A stretch of 64,000 nucleotides of DNA from assembly GCF_003573695.1 (NCBI RefSeq), contig NC_039363.1:164564747-164628746 (forward strand), written 5' to 3'. The stretch is from Papaver somniferum. Lineage: Eukaryota; Streptophyta; Magnoliopsida; Ranunculales; Papaveraceae. Below are positions 46,931-57,244 of the stretch, piece after piece. Each line of letters begins with the position of its first letter. Position 1 is the stretch's first letter. The notes under the pieces are model-generated. The model saw nothing but the letters and a program-made list of their open reading frames with translations. It had not been told where the DNA came from and searched no databases. Position numbers and translations under genes: made by a program.

Positions 46931-49900
46931 TTATTTCCATTGATTATAACGTATTCCAGAGGAATTTGTCATAGACCTTTTCAAAAGTCCATCTGAAGGA
47001 TTTTTCTGAGGACTAAGTCTAGGACCTCTAGAAATCGGTTCCAGAAATTTGAAGGACTTCCATTTTCTTGATCTAGACATACCAGACTTGTTCTTATAAA
47101 CACGGGGTAAGTGTTCATTGGTGGAAGAAGTATTTACACCATAATGAGGAACATGTAACCTGTGATGATTTCCGGACAAGAGATCATTTTTATAAGATTT
47201 CTGGTTTTATATTGGTAAGAAACTCACTGTAAATGTCGTTAGACGATTTACTCCATTGACAGTAGAAAGAAGCAAATTATGAAGATTAGAAATTTGTTTC
47301 CTTCTGATAAAACAATGAAGAGCATAGTGATTCCTTTTACTACAGAAAGAACAACATCGTGGTTTAGAGACGTGATTCCCTTGACCCAAACCTTCATCCT
47401 TCACGTGCACATTTTGCAAGTGACTCTCAGTAGGTACTTCCTTGTAGGAATTTTTCTTTACATTGGGTAAGACCTTGTGAGTATCAGGAGAAGGTGTAGA
47501 AGATGATTTAATCATCAAAACAGAGTTTTCCTTTTTCAGGGTGTCACACTGTTCTTGGGAAAATTGCAGAGATGCAACAAGTTTCTCTTTTTCAACACGA
47601 AAGTTGTTTATTTCTGATGAATGAGCACTGATTAAATTTTTTTCTCTAATTGAGTCTTCTCTAACTGTATCTTCAAGAGAACTAATCTTTTCACGCTGCA
47701 GTGTAGTTTCTTGAACCAGTTTTTCGACATTGTCAGAGAGAGATTCAATATAGCAATAGAGTTCATGATAGGTGTAGAATATACCGTATTTACTATCTAG
47801 AGTTTATGCTTTCTTTGCTATTTTTCTTGTAAATTATGTATTTTACGTGTGTTTTGAGTTTTATAGCTACTTTGGAGTCATGCGGAAGAAAAGAAGAAGA
47901 AATCATCCAAAATTGAGAAAGAAGGATAAATTTATCATTTCATCGGCGAATACTATTGGGAGCCCAGCCAGCTGATGTTAAGGGGTGGCCACATGTTATA
48001 GGATATCCACTGGGGTGTCCTCCTAGCCTGCAGTGGGGTACCGTTATCCATCCCCAAACCACCTAACCCTAAAACCGAGAGTTTATTCTCTCGTTCCTCA
48101 TTTTATCAGTCATTATTTATTCCTGAAACAGAGACGAGAGAAACAACAGCCGCTGTATATCCGATTGATAGAAAAAGGGGATATGTTGTTGAATTAATGA
48201 GATCGACAGAGATGTTGTTAATGTGAGAAGAGATTGACGATTTCTGCTGAATTGAGATGACAAGAAGGAGATTTAAGGGTTTTTAACTGAGAATGAAATC
48301 AAGAAATTGTGGTTGCTGACATTGAAGATTGATGATGGTCTGCAACTGAAATTGAATCATGGAAGATGAGCGTGATGCTGTCAATGAAATGGGTTTGTGG
48401 TTATGTATAAGGATTGGAATTGATTGAGGTTGAATCTGAGATGAAATTGAAAATGGGTTCGATCTGCGAGAATTGAAGATGCTGCTGATCCTGGATTCAT
48501 TATAAAGTATGGGTTCTGTTGGTCGAAAAATTATATGAAGATGGAGCTGCCATTGAGGAAGAGATTTATGAAATTAGGGTTCCTTGAACTAAGATTCGAA
48601 GCTGGTGATGATAAGAGATGGATTTGACAGAATAACAAGGATTTTCATGAGTATACGCCGTGGAATTGCAGCTACAATTGTTGAGAAGAATGAAAATGGG
48701 TTCTTGCTGCAATGGGGTTTATGGTGGAACTAAATTTGAGAAATGCTGATGTTGTTGGTGACGCTCAAGGATTGGCTGAAATTGATGCTGCTGTGAGTTT
48801 TGAACAAACAAGAAATCGAACAAAGCTGGAACTGATGTTGCGGCTGAGTTGAGAATTCAGGGGCTGATAGAAGATGGGTTTGATCTGTGTTGAGTAAATC
48901 CGAGAATTGCTAAGATGGGATTTGTTTCCTCTGTCAAGAATAACGAGAAATTGAGTTATTGCTGCTAAGAAGAAAATGGGTTTGATTTACTGAGATTGGT
49001 GTTGAGCTGATGAGTGAAGCTCTGCTGCAGGAATGAAGACTATAATTGTTAGATGTATGCTAGGAATGTCGCAGGTATGGAGCTGAAAGAATGGACCGAA
49101 CTTGGCCTGGGAATACACCTGAAACAGAGGAATCTCTGTCTAAATTTTCCCTCTGATGAGTCAACTCAGTGACCGATCCAGCTCACTTGTCTCAGACCAG
49201 TCAGCCGAGTTAGAAGCTGACTCGATAACTGACTCGGCTGACATCTCTTCCTTTGACCCGATTGACTGGCGATGACCGTTAGTTTGACTGTTAACTTAAA
49301 CGGCACCGTGACGGAATATTCCGTCGACGGAGAAGTATATCCAGTGACCGGCGGCGACTTTCCAGACCGATTTTCGGTGATCCCGAGGACTTTCCCGGCG
49401 ACCCAAAAATTATAGTTTTTTTGTGTGGATTTTTCTCATGGGTGTGAATACTTAGATCTGGAAGTTGGATGGAAACTTGGAAGATTTGGAGAATTGGACT
49501 TAAAATTGGAATTAGGCTCAAATTGGGAAAGTGGTGTTATTATGGAATGAGGATTCTATTCCTAAGAGGATTGTTAGGAAATTGAAGCTTATAAATAGAG
49601 AAGTTCTCTACGCAACCTCTATACACACAACACTTCTCTTTTCTTTATTCTTTGTGTGAACTCCTTAGCATGAGTAGCTAATTTTATTGATTGAGGATGA
49701 ATTCCTAGTTCTTAACATGTTTTGAGTTTTGTGTTAAATCTACTTTGAAGTTTTCACATGATTATCGTTTGTTTTTACTAATAGGAATGTTTATACATTC
49801 ATGGTTGATTGATAGGTCATTTAGGATGCATATTAAATTGATTTGTTAATTGATCTAAAGCTAGTGAAAGTTAGGGGATAAGTAATTGTTTCTTGACTCT

Positions 49901-50717
49901 TTATACAAGTAGCAAACACGAGATCTTGCGGAGGGATTCCGTGGAGCAACTGTGTATGGAAACAACGTTAGCAAGTAGACCTTGAGCTAAGAGTCTAACT
50001 ACTAATATCAACCTAATAAATTCATAAATCTTAATGCTTTTGACTAAATTACATCTTGAGTGAGCTACTACTAGGTGGTTTGGTGAATAGAATCCGGTAG
50101 TCGAGAACTTATGTATCCGGTGATACTAGGGATATGGGTTTAGCACTGAGCTAGCTGCTTTACCTACGGTTTGTGATAATATGTGACTAATAACATGTGG
50201 ATGAAAAACATAACTTGAATTATTGTTTTGCAACGAAGAAGGATTCCTTGATCTAATCTCTCTTATTGATTTCAACTTTATCTTTTTAATTGTTTTATTT
50301 ATTCTTTTACTTTATAAAATCTAAAACCCCCCTTTTTTGTGACATTATAAGACAACTAAAACCTCTTGCTCCTCGTGGGAATGATCCTTACTATCGCTAT
50401 ATTACTTGTTAATTAGTGAGAAAAATATTAATTAATTTGTTGTGGTTACGACACGCATCAGTTCACGTTCTTTTTCAAGGGATTTCTCAAGTTCATCAAT
50501 AAGCAGATCATTTTTTTTCTTCAAAAGTCATAATTTCAGAAGCTTGAACATCAATGATATCAGCTGATTTTTTTAACGATCTGGTGAATTCCATTTCGGA
50601 TTCTGACACAATCCTGCAAATCTTGTTTTTACCGCGGAATTTGGAAGAATCTACTAAGGAGTTATCCTTTGAGGCAAAACCAAGATTTTTGGTGTAATCC
50701 GAACCTTTGGAAGACAT
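46931..50717 (-). pseudogene. gag-like gene of E3, split by solo LTR D
   Basis: It starts ATG at 50717 (MSSKGSDYTKN), shortly after the primer site. A one-base loss in an A run at about 50508 shifts the frame. Past the inserted LTR (47766-50460) a long coiled coil continues (VEKLVQETTLQREKISSLED onward), then a zinc knuckle CSFCSKRNHYALHC, CX2CX4HX4C, at about 47350-47310. A further frameshift near 47207 leads to a basic tail (46931-47179). The gene type is related to that of B and different from that of E1 and H. No pol domain follows. Confidence 0.75.
47766..50460 (+). repeat. solo LTR D in the gag of E3
   Basis: It begins TGATAGGTGTAG and ends ACACGCATCA, flanked by GTTCA at 47761-47765 and 50461-50465; 2695 bp with no internal region. 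TATAAATAG at 49590-49598 gives plus orientation. The ends resemble G1's LTR start and the CGACACGCATCA ending common in plant Gypsy LTRs. Small ORFs inside are not considered genes. Confidence 0.88.
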
Positions 50718-50809
50718 ATAACATGTGTTATCTAAAGAGATACTTCTTAGGTCCTCAGAAAACGTATTGCTACAAACACAGACTTATGAGGTCTTTAATG
50801 TGTTTTCCT

Positions 50810-50821
50810 GCTCTGATACCA
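50810..50821 (-). other. tRNA-iMet primer-binding site of E3
   Basis: Minus-strand TGGTATCAGAGC two bases inside the LTR. Confidence 0.9.
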
Positions 50822-50823
50822 AT

Positions 50824-53317
50824 TGAAAATGCGTGGGTCTAACAACCTCACCCAACAATTCGTTTGGCAATATGAGAGGACTTACTCCAATACACTTTCC
50901 AGAGAACCAACTACACAGTCAGACTCAATCTAGAATAAAGTATATCAAAGAGTTTAATATCTCTAACTCTTAATTCAATCAGCAAATAGAAATCTGTGAG
51001 CCTGATTGAATATAAGAGGAGTTACTTGAACTGTACCAAAGACTAATGTTCAAGTGTCAATCAATGTAAATCAACAACCAAAGGCTGGATATTCTAATTG
51101 ATTGATCTTAACGCACAACCCGTGATATTTCAATTATATAACAAAATATAATGCGGAAAAGAAATAACACAGACACCAGAGTTTTGTTAACGAGGAAACC
51201 GCAAATGCATAAAAAACCCGGGACCTAGTCCAGATTGAACACCACATTGTATTAAGCCGCTACAGACACTATCCTACTACCAATTAACTTCAGACTGAAC
51301 CCTAATCAATCTCACACTGATTCAAGGTACAATTTCTCTCCTTACGTCTCTGATCCCAACAAGATACTAGCACTTGATTCCCTTAGCTGATCTCACCCAC
51401 AACTAAGATTTGCTACGACCCAAAGTCGAAGAATTGATAGACAAATATGTCTCACACAGAAAAGTCTATAGGATTGAATAAATATGTCTCCCACATAAAT
51501 ACCCAAGAGTTTTTGTTCTGTCTTTTGATAAATCAAGGTGAACAGGAACCGATTGATAAACCAGACTTATATTCTCGAAGAACAAGCTAGTATTATCGAT
51601 CACCTCGCAATAAACTTAATCGACTAGCGAAACAAGTTATTGTGGAATCACAAACGATGAGAGAAGTTTGTTTGTGATTACTTTTCTATCTTGCATATCG
51701 GAGATATAAAATCTCGAGCCAATTATTTCAATTGCACTCAACACGATAGAAACAGCAAGATCAGATCATGCAACTACAAAGATAATAGTTGGGTCTGGCT
51801 TCACAATCCCAATGAGGTCTTCAAGTCGTTAACCTACAGGGTCTCGAGAAGAAACCTAAGGTTAAAAGGAGAATCGACTCTAGTTATGCAACTAGTAACA
51901 CACAAGAGGTTTGGGTATTAGGTTTCCCAGTTGCTAGAGTTCTCCTTTATATAGTTTTCAAATCAGGGTTTACAATCCAAGTTACCTTGGTAACAAAGCA
52001 TTCAATATTCACTGTTAGATGAAAAACCTGATTCAACCAAGTTAATATATTTCAACCGTTAGATCGAACTTAGCTTGTTACACACAAATGAAATGTACCC
52101 TCATTTAGGTTTATGCAACCGTACCCAAACGTGTACACCATGTTGGTCCACAAATAGTTAACCGAGGTTAGCCATATGATTACTCTGATATCAACCTTAT
52201 TCATCTTTACCATAACTAGTTCAAATGACTCAAATGAAACTAGTTAAGAGTTGTTCAATTGTTTAGAAAACACAATTGAAATCAAATCGGTTAGATTCAC
52301 TTGAATCAATCATGAACATTATAGCCACGGTTTGCAAAGATTGCATTCCTTATGATTTAAATGTTTAAGTTCATGGACTTGACCGATTTGACAAAGTAAC
52401 CAGCTTAAGTATGCGTACTTAAGCAACCGGTTTTTGAGTTTTTAAAAGTTCCCAAACTCAGCAGAAATTTTCGGTTCAAAAACTTCCGCCAGTATGCGTA
52501 CGGGTACGCATACTTAAGGTGACTAGTTAAGAGTTTTTCCAAAACCAAACTCAGCAGAAATTCTCGGTTCGAGAACTTTCGCCAGTATGCGTACGGGTAC
52601 GCATAGTTAACTTGTCTCCTTCACCAATTTCGTATACACACATATGCATACTCTTAGCTTCCGGTTTATGGACTTATACACTAATGTGCTAACACACTAT
52701 ATATGCTTATATCCAAAGATGGTTACATCATCAACTCTTTATTTCAATCATTGAAATATTCTTCTATAATGTTAATAGCCGTTTCCACACACTATTAGCA
52801 CCAAAGAAATTTTCAAGATATTGAAATAATCATTATTAAAACCTTCCAAGTCTTACACCAAATGATTGTATCACACAAACAATGTAAGATGTTACTAGGC
52901 AATTTTCTCATGATATAAGATGAACTTGGTCGGAGCGAAATCTTACCAACACATATTTCGAGAAATATGTAGGCGAGATATACTCAGCTCGAAATCTCAA
53001 ATGTGTATAGAGAAAACTATATTGTAACACGACTTATGTCTCAATATAGGAGATAGTAGAAATAGACTTTCCAAGTGATAGATAAGTTCAAGTCTCCACA
53101 TACCTTTTGTCGAAGAAGTTCCACAAGCTTCCCTTAGTAGTTCTTCGTCTTCAAGAGATGAACATCGAGAGATTTAAGCTCAACTACACTATTTATGTCC
53201 TAGTCCAAGACATCTACAAATAGGCTAGAATTCAAGACTTATAGTTTTAATCACTATCATTGACAAACATGCTTGAGATAGCAATGCATGCTAGTTTGAC
53301 CGAGCAATGCTCTAATA
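50824..53317 (-). repeat. 5' LTR of E3
   Basis: 2494 bp. On the minus strand it begins TATTAGAGCATTG, where other copies have TGTTAGAGC, so the terminal G is mutated to A. It ends GCATTTTCA beside the primer site. The TATA box (minus ACTATATAAAGGAG) is at about 51944-51953. Two 11-bp-arm palindromes lie in U3 (52491-52514 and 52584-52607). Confidence 0.88.
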
Positions 53318-53322
53318 GTAAC

Positions 53323-53964
53323 ATTAAAACTCACACTTCGTATGTTACTAAGCATTGTAGTTATTGTGGCAATAAAGAGCATGTGGAATGGGGATGCAAT
53401 ATTCGTAAGTTAAAAGACACACTTTCTTTTGTATTAAACAAATTGGCTAAGATTGCTCCACAAAGGAACTCAGATCGGTATTGTCCTAAGTTTAGGAAAA
53501 AGAGTTATTCTATTGATAGTTCAAATTTTGCATATCACTCGACAAGGTCGTTTCATAAAAGACCCGATTATAGAAAGAGAGATGACTTTTTAAATGCAAA
53601 AACAAGATATGATGTTCCAAATTGGAAAAAGAGTGTTTCGCAAAATATTCGAAAGGACAATGATCCTAATGGTATGAAGGAGAAAGTTGCTCCTGCGAAA
53701 CCCAACTCTAAATGGGTCCGGAAGTCCTCCATAGACAAGAAGGGACCAAAATTTAGTCACAAGAATGACTCTCAGCTGTTAGTTGTTGGTAACAAAAATT
53801 ATCAGAGTCTTCTTGAAAGACTAAAGAAAGACTTCATGTCTGAAATCTCTTGTACTAGTAAAGGTTGTGATAATGACACTCTTCATCACAAGTCAAAGAA
53901 GAAAAAAGATGGAACAAGAGAAAACAAACCAAGCAAGAGGTCAAGAATGATGATTCTGTCTTAG
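53323..53964 (+). pseudogene. gag-like gene of element H, 3' part with zinc knuckle
   Basis: This is the continuation of the gag cut at 42206. It encodes CSYCGNKEHVEWGC (CX2CX4HX4C), then basic sequence with YCPKFRKKSYS, FLNAKTRYDVPNWKK and KWVRKSS, aligning with E1's gag through the same landmarks. It stops at 53964 after a Lys-rich tail. The displayed start inside the E3 LTR is not real; the true start is about 12 kb upstream across E3. Confidence 0.75.
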
Positions 53965-54940
53965 TCGCTCATGACGAACAAGAAAAAACTCAAATCAACA
54001 CAACCTAGTTGTGTTAGAATGTGCATGCTCACCTTGGTGCTGAATCTTTTGAAAGGTGAGGAAGTACATGAAACTGAGCACATGATCTCTAGATTATTTT
54101 ATGACTAATTAACATCTTTAGGGAGATTTATTTTTTATACTCATACCTTCTCTATCTATTTTTGAGCTTTTGATAGAAACGATAGTTTTGAGTTTATGAT
54201 GTTGATATCTACTGATCATATATGTGTAACTCTTGTTTTTACGGTTAAAACGAGCCAAAACTCACTAAATTCGGACATCGTATGCAAAAGTTATGTCAAA
54301 AAAACGTTTAGTATTTGTGATCCTTTACTAGAAACACATGGGTACCGATCCTAGTGAGAGATGCAACACATGGGTACCGATCCTAGTGAGAGGTGCAATA
54401 TGAAGGAGTGTAAAACTGTTTTGCCTATAACTTCTTCGTCCGAACTCGGAATGACCTCATTATTTTTGCTTTGGTTTCAAAATTCAATTCCCTACAAGAT
54501 TGAGGTAATTTAAATACTTGATTTTATGTTTAATATTTATGGTGTATTGCAAATTGATTTATGAGATGTATGTTTTCAGTTTTCATAACCTTAATGTTCA
54601 ATCTCATATGTTGTGAACCCTTATGATTTCGTTTACTTATTGTTAGCAGGATTAAGTTGTAGCCCATGGTGGTAGGCTTTATCAAAGGATCATGAGGGGT
54701 TCTGATAGAAACAATATGTGAAAAAGTCACAATATGTTGAAACGGTTTTGGTTTAGCATAAAAGCATACGTGTTTCGGGGTTTTCAACTTTTGCTTGCAA
54801 TAGTTAAAAACCGGTTTTCAACCTTTCTCTGGTAAAGGTTGGTTGCTTTTATTCCTTTGTTTTGCATAAGGATGACAACATAATGATATTTCAGTATCAA
54901 TTCTCTCTGGAAGAAGATGCAAACATATTGGAGAAGTGGA
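53965..54940 (+). other. 3' region of element H, incomplete
   Basis: No gene is accepted. It carries two tandem copies of ACACATGGGTACCGATCCTA at about 54334-54398, a motif also in H's LTR. No clear 3' LTR of H was found, so the element is probably truncated before element G2 begins. Confidence 0.45.
54334..54398 (+). repeat. two-copy 32-bp direct repeat with GGTACCGATCCTAGTGAG
   Basis: Two near-identical adjacent units. Related CGATCCTA motifs occur at 39066, 39112 and 39168 in the LTR of H. Confidence 0.75.
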
Positions 54941-55312
54941 TGCAAAATTTGAGGTAGCAATCTTGTTAGTTAATTGATTGAATTCACTCTCAACTGATTG
55001 AATTCAATCATTCAGAACTTTCTTATGCAGAATACACAACATACGTACAATCTCGATCACCATTGATCTCACACATGTCTCAGCTTCCCTCATACAGATT
55101 GACCCATCCTCTCTTGTGGCCGAATTGACTCTAGAACGGCCATTGTCTTGGTTTAGGCCGGAGTCCTACAGATTGATCTCTCGAACTTAAAGCACTCCCT
55201 TATCTCAGTGCATATGTGTGAGGTTGAGTATTTGCTCGGTTCAAGGAGTCTCATCCGCACGATCATCTCCTCGATCCCGTGAAAACCAACAAATCGTTTT
55301 TCCCCATCTACA
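54941..55312 (+). repeat. 3' end of the 5' LTR of Gypsy-type element G2
   Basis: It ends CATCTACA directly before a primer-site-like GATTGGCGACCACAGTGGG (55313-55331). The left boundary is not defined; only the R-U5 part seems present. Confidence 0.5.
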
Positions 55313-55314
55313 GA

Positions 55315-55333
55315 TTGGCGACCACAGTGGGAG
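55315..55333 (+). other. primer-binding site-like sequence of G2
   Basis: TTGGCGACCACAGTGGGAG resembles the TGGCGACTCYRCTGGGG sites of plant Tat/Ogre-type Gypsy elements, with mismatches. Confidence 0.5.
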
Positions 55334-55369
55334 ATCATTCTCTCGGTTGCAATCTCAATTCTCACAAAG

Positions 55370-56505
55370 ATGGTTGGTCTTAGGTCTGGTTCAGTTACCA
55401 ACTCGGGTTCAACACCCAAACCTAACATTACAGGCTCTAGTGGTACCGCTAATACCACTCCTTCGGCGCAACCTTCCAATACTACTCCTTTAAATACTGG
55501 TGATCTAGTGATCACCCCTGCAAACGACGGTATTGGCGCCATCAACAATCCTCTCTTCGGCCGGTCTCCTGAAGAAGTCAGAGAAAATCCTCCCACCATA
55601 GGTGATCTCATTAAGATGCAAAAAACTCTTTCCAAGAATCAGGTTGACATGGACGCCACTCAGAAGGAGTTATACAATTATCTCAAGACTCTTATAGACA
55701 AGATGTCGGAGAAAACTCAAGAAAAAGGAAAAGCTAAAGAAACATCTCCGGCCGCTGATCCTGAAGTCACTCCAATCCATTTAGCAGATGATGATGAAGT
55801 TCACAAGGTTGTAGACAACCCACCAACAAAAGAACCTGCAAGTTTCATCACTTGTGAAGACTTGGATCGCTTTTTGGAGGATCGAGGAAAAGATAAGACA
55901 TCATTCGTCCATTGTAATCAACCTCCATATCCTGCACTTACACAGATAATTACTTTTCCAAAAGGCTACACTTCTCCAACGTTCACACTTTACAACGTAA
56001 CATGAAATGCTCGATAACATGTCTCTCGATTCTTAGAATCATTAGGCGAGCATGAACACAATCATGTCGTTTGTCTGAAGGAATTTTCAAAGTCTCTGAC
56101 AGGCAGAGCATATACCTGGTACAACAACATCGCACCAGGCAACATTTCCAACTGGGGAGAGATGATTAATGCTTTTTACGGAAAGTACTTCTTTGTTTCA
56201 GAACAAGTCACTCTTTCCGATCTTGGAAGGATGTTTCAAAGGAGCAACGACATCCCAATGACTATGTGAAAAGGTTCAGAGTTCAATCTTTGGACTGCCA
56301 TGATCCAAACGTCATAGAGCAACAACTTGTAGACATGTGCATAAATAGGATGATACCGGTCTACCGAGACTTGCTGGAAAATCTCCTGTTCCAGACTTTT
56401 TCAAAGCTTCACGAAGCATCCAAACGATCAGCGACTACTGCACCTGCTTTATTGGAAAGAGAAAAGTCTTTAAGATCGAGGAACCTCGAAGCAGCCGAAG
56501 CCTAG
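55370..56505 (+). pseudogene. Gypsy-type gag of G2, frameshifted
   Basis: The first ORF (55370-56005, 211 residues) has a Ser/Thr/Pro-rich start, a coil (MQKTLSKNQVDMDATQKEL) and a segment like the lead-in to the Retrotrans_gag domain (RFLEDRGKDK, PKGYTSPTF). The domain continues in another frame (HVSRFLESLGEHEHNH, GRAYTWYNNIAPG, NWGEMINAFYGKYF) and in a third from 56266 (RVQSLDCHDP, LVDMCINRMIPVYRD). This order is typical of plant Gypsy gag. At least two frameshifts make it non-functional. Confidence 0.8.
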
Positions 56506-57013
56506 TCAACAATCATTACAATCTCCAGCCTTGAACAAACGTTGTTGCTGAAAGGAATGAAAGGAAAGCCGAGACACAGCATCGAAGCGCTTCTCCAACA
56601 TCTCAGGATCCTATGAAGGCGCAAAGAAAAGATAACCAATCCTGAAATGCACAAACCTCGACCCGATATCAACGAACGGGAAATGATCAGACAGACTCAA
56701 ACTTCTCTCTTCCCATGAAGGAGTGATCGAGCTACTGGAAATCTGGGTTCAAGATGGTGCGATCAAATTTTCGTTCATCTGGAGAGAGCCAACTCAAGAA
56801 GAAATGTAGAATCCCAGGAGTACACAAGAATAATCTCCAGTCAGAACCTTTACGCTCTCTGAACAACCAGTAGCAGTTCAATCCTTGGTCGAAACGTGAA
56901 TTGATCTATCTGTCGAAGGCACAAAGGAGAGACATGTTCACAACACTGAACCACATCGTGTCAATAAGTCCATTCCGGAAATACTTCTTGAGCCTCCAGC
57001 CACAGACCAAGAG

Positions 57014-57244
57014 ATGTACGATTGGGGACTGCTTGCCACAGTCAATCTCAGAAGAAACAAATTTGGAAGAACGTTGATCGATGCTGGCACATCCATCAAC
57101 AACATTCCACTGAAAACCATCAGATCCACAGGCATCACTCGACAAGAAGCTACTCATGCTCCCATCTCAATCAAAGACCTTGAAGGAACACTCGGAAATA
57201 CTTATGGCTACATCACTCTCAAAGTGAACATAAGTTCAACCTAG
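57014..57244 (+). pseudogene. retropepsin-like protease remnant of G2
   Basis: GRTLIDAGTSINNIPLKTI matches the aspartic-protease core of plant Gypsy elements (usually LIDxGSSxNxMPL); the active-site Asp is present but the D-S/T-G triplet reads DAG. Flanks carry stops. Confidence 0.65.

Larger units (their letters stand above)
42212..53317 (-). mobile_element. LTR element E3, 11.1 kb, inserted in gag of element H
   Basis: GTAAC flanks both sides (42207-42211 and 53318-53322). The minus strand runs: 5' LTR 53317-50824, primer site 50821-50810, gag-like gene 50717-46931 (split by solo LTR D), a coil ORF, the conserved 3' region, then the 3' LTR 44722-42212. Without D the internal region is only about 3.4 kb and shows no pol motif, so it is non-autonomous. 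The element's polypurine tract is deleted. Confidence 0.9.

Noticed and set aside
53260..53322. Start codon at 53260 for the zinc-knuckle ORF
   Set aside because: It lies inside the E3 LTR; the gag reading there is accidental and the real 5' part is at 41.1-42.2 kb.
55153..55635. 160-residue minus-strand ORF
   Set aside because: Antisense to the G2 LTR end, primer site and gag start; the plus-strand gag is recognisable.
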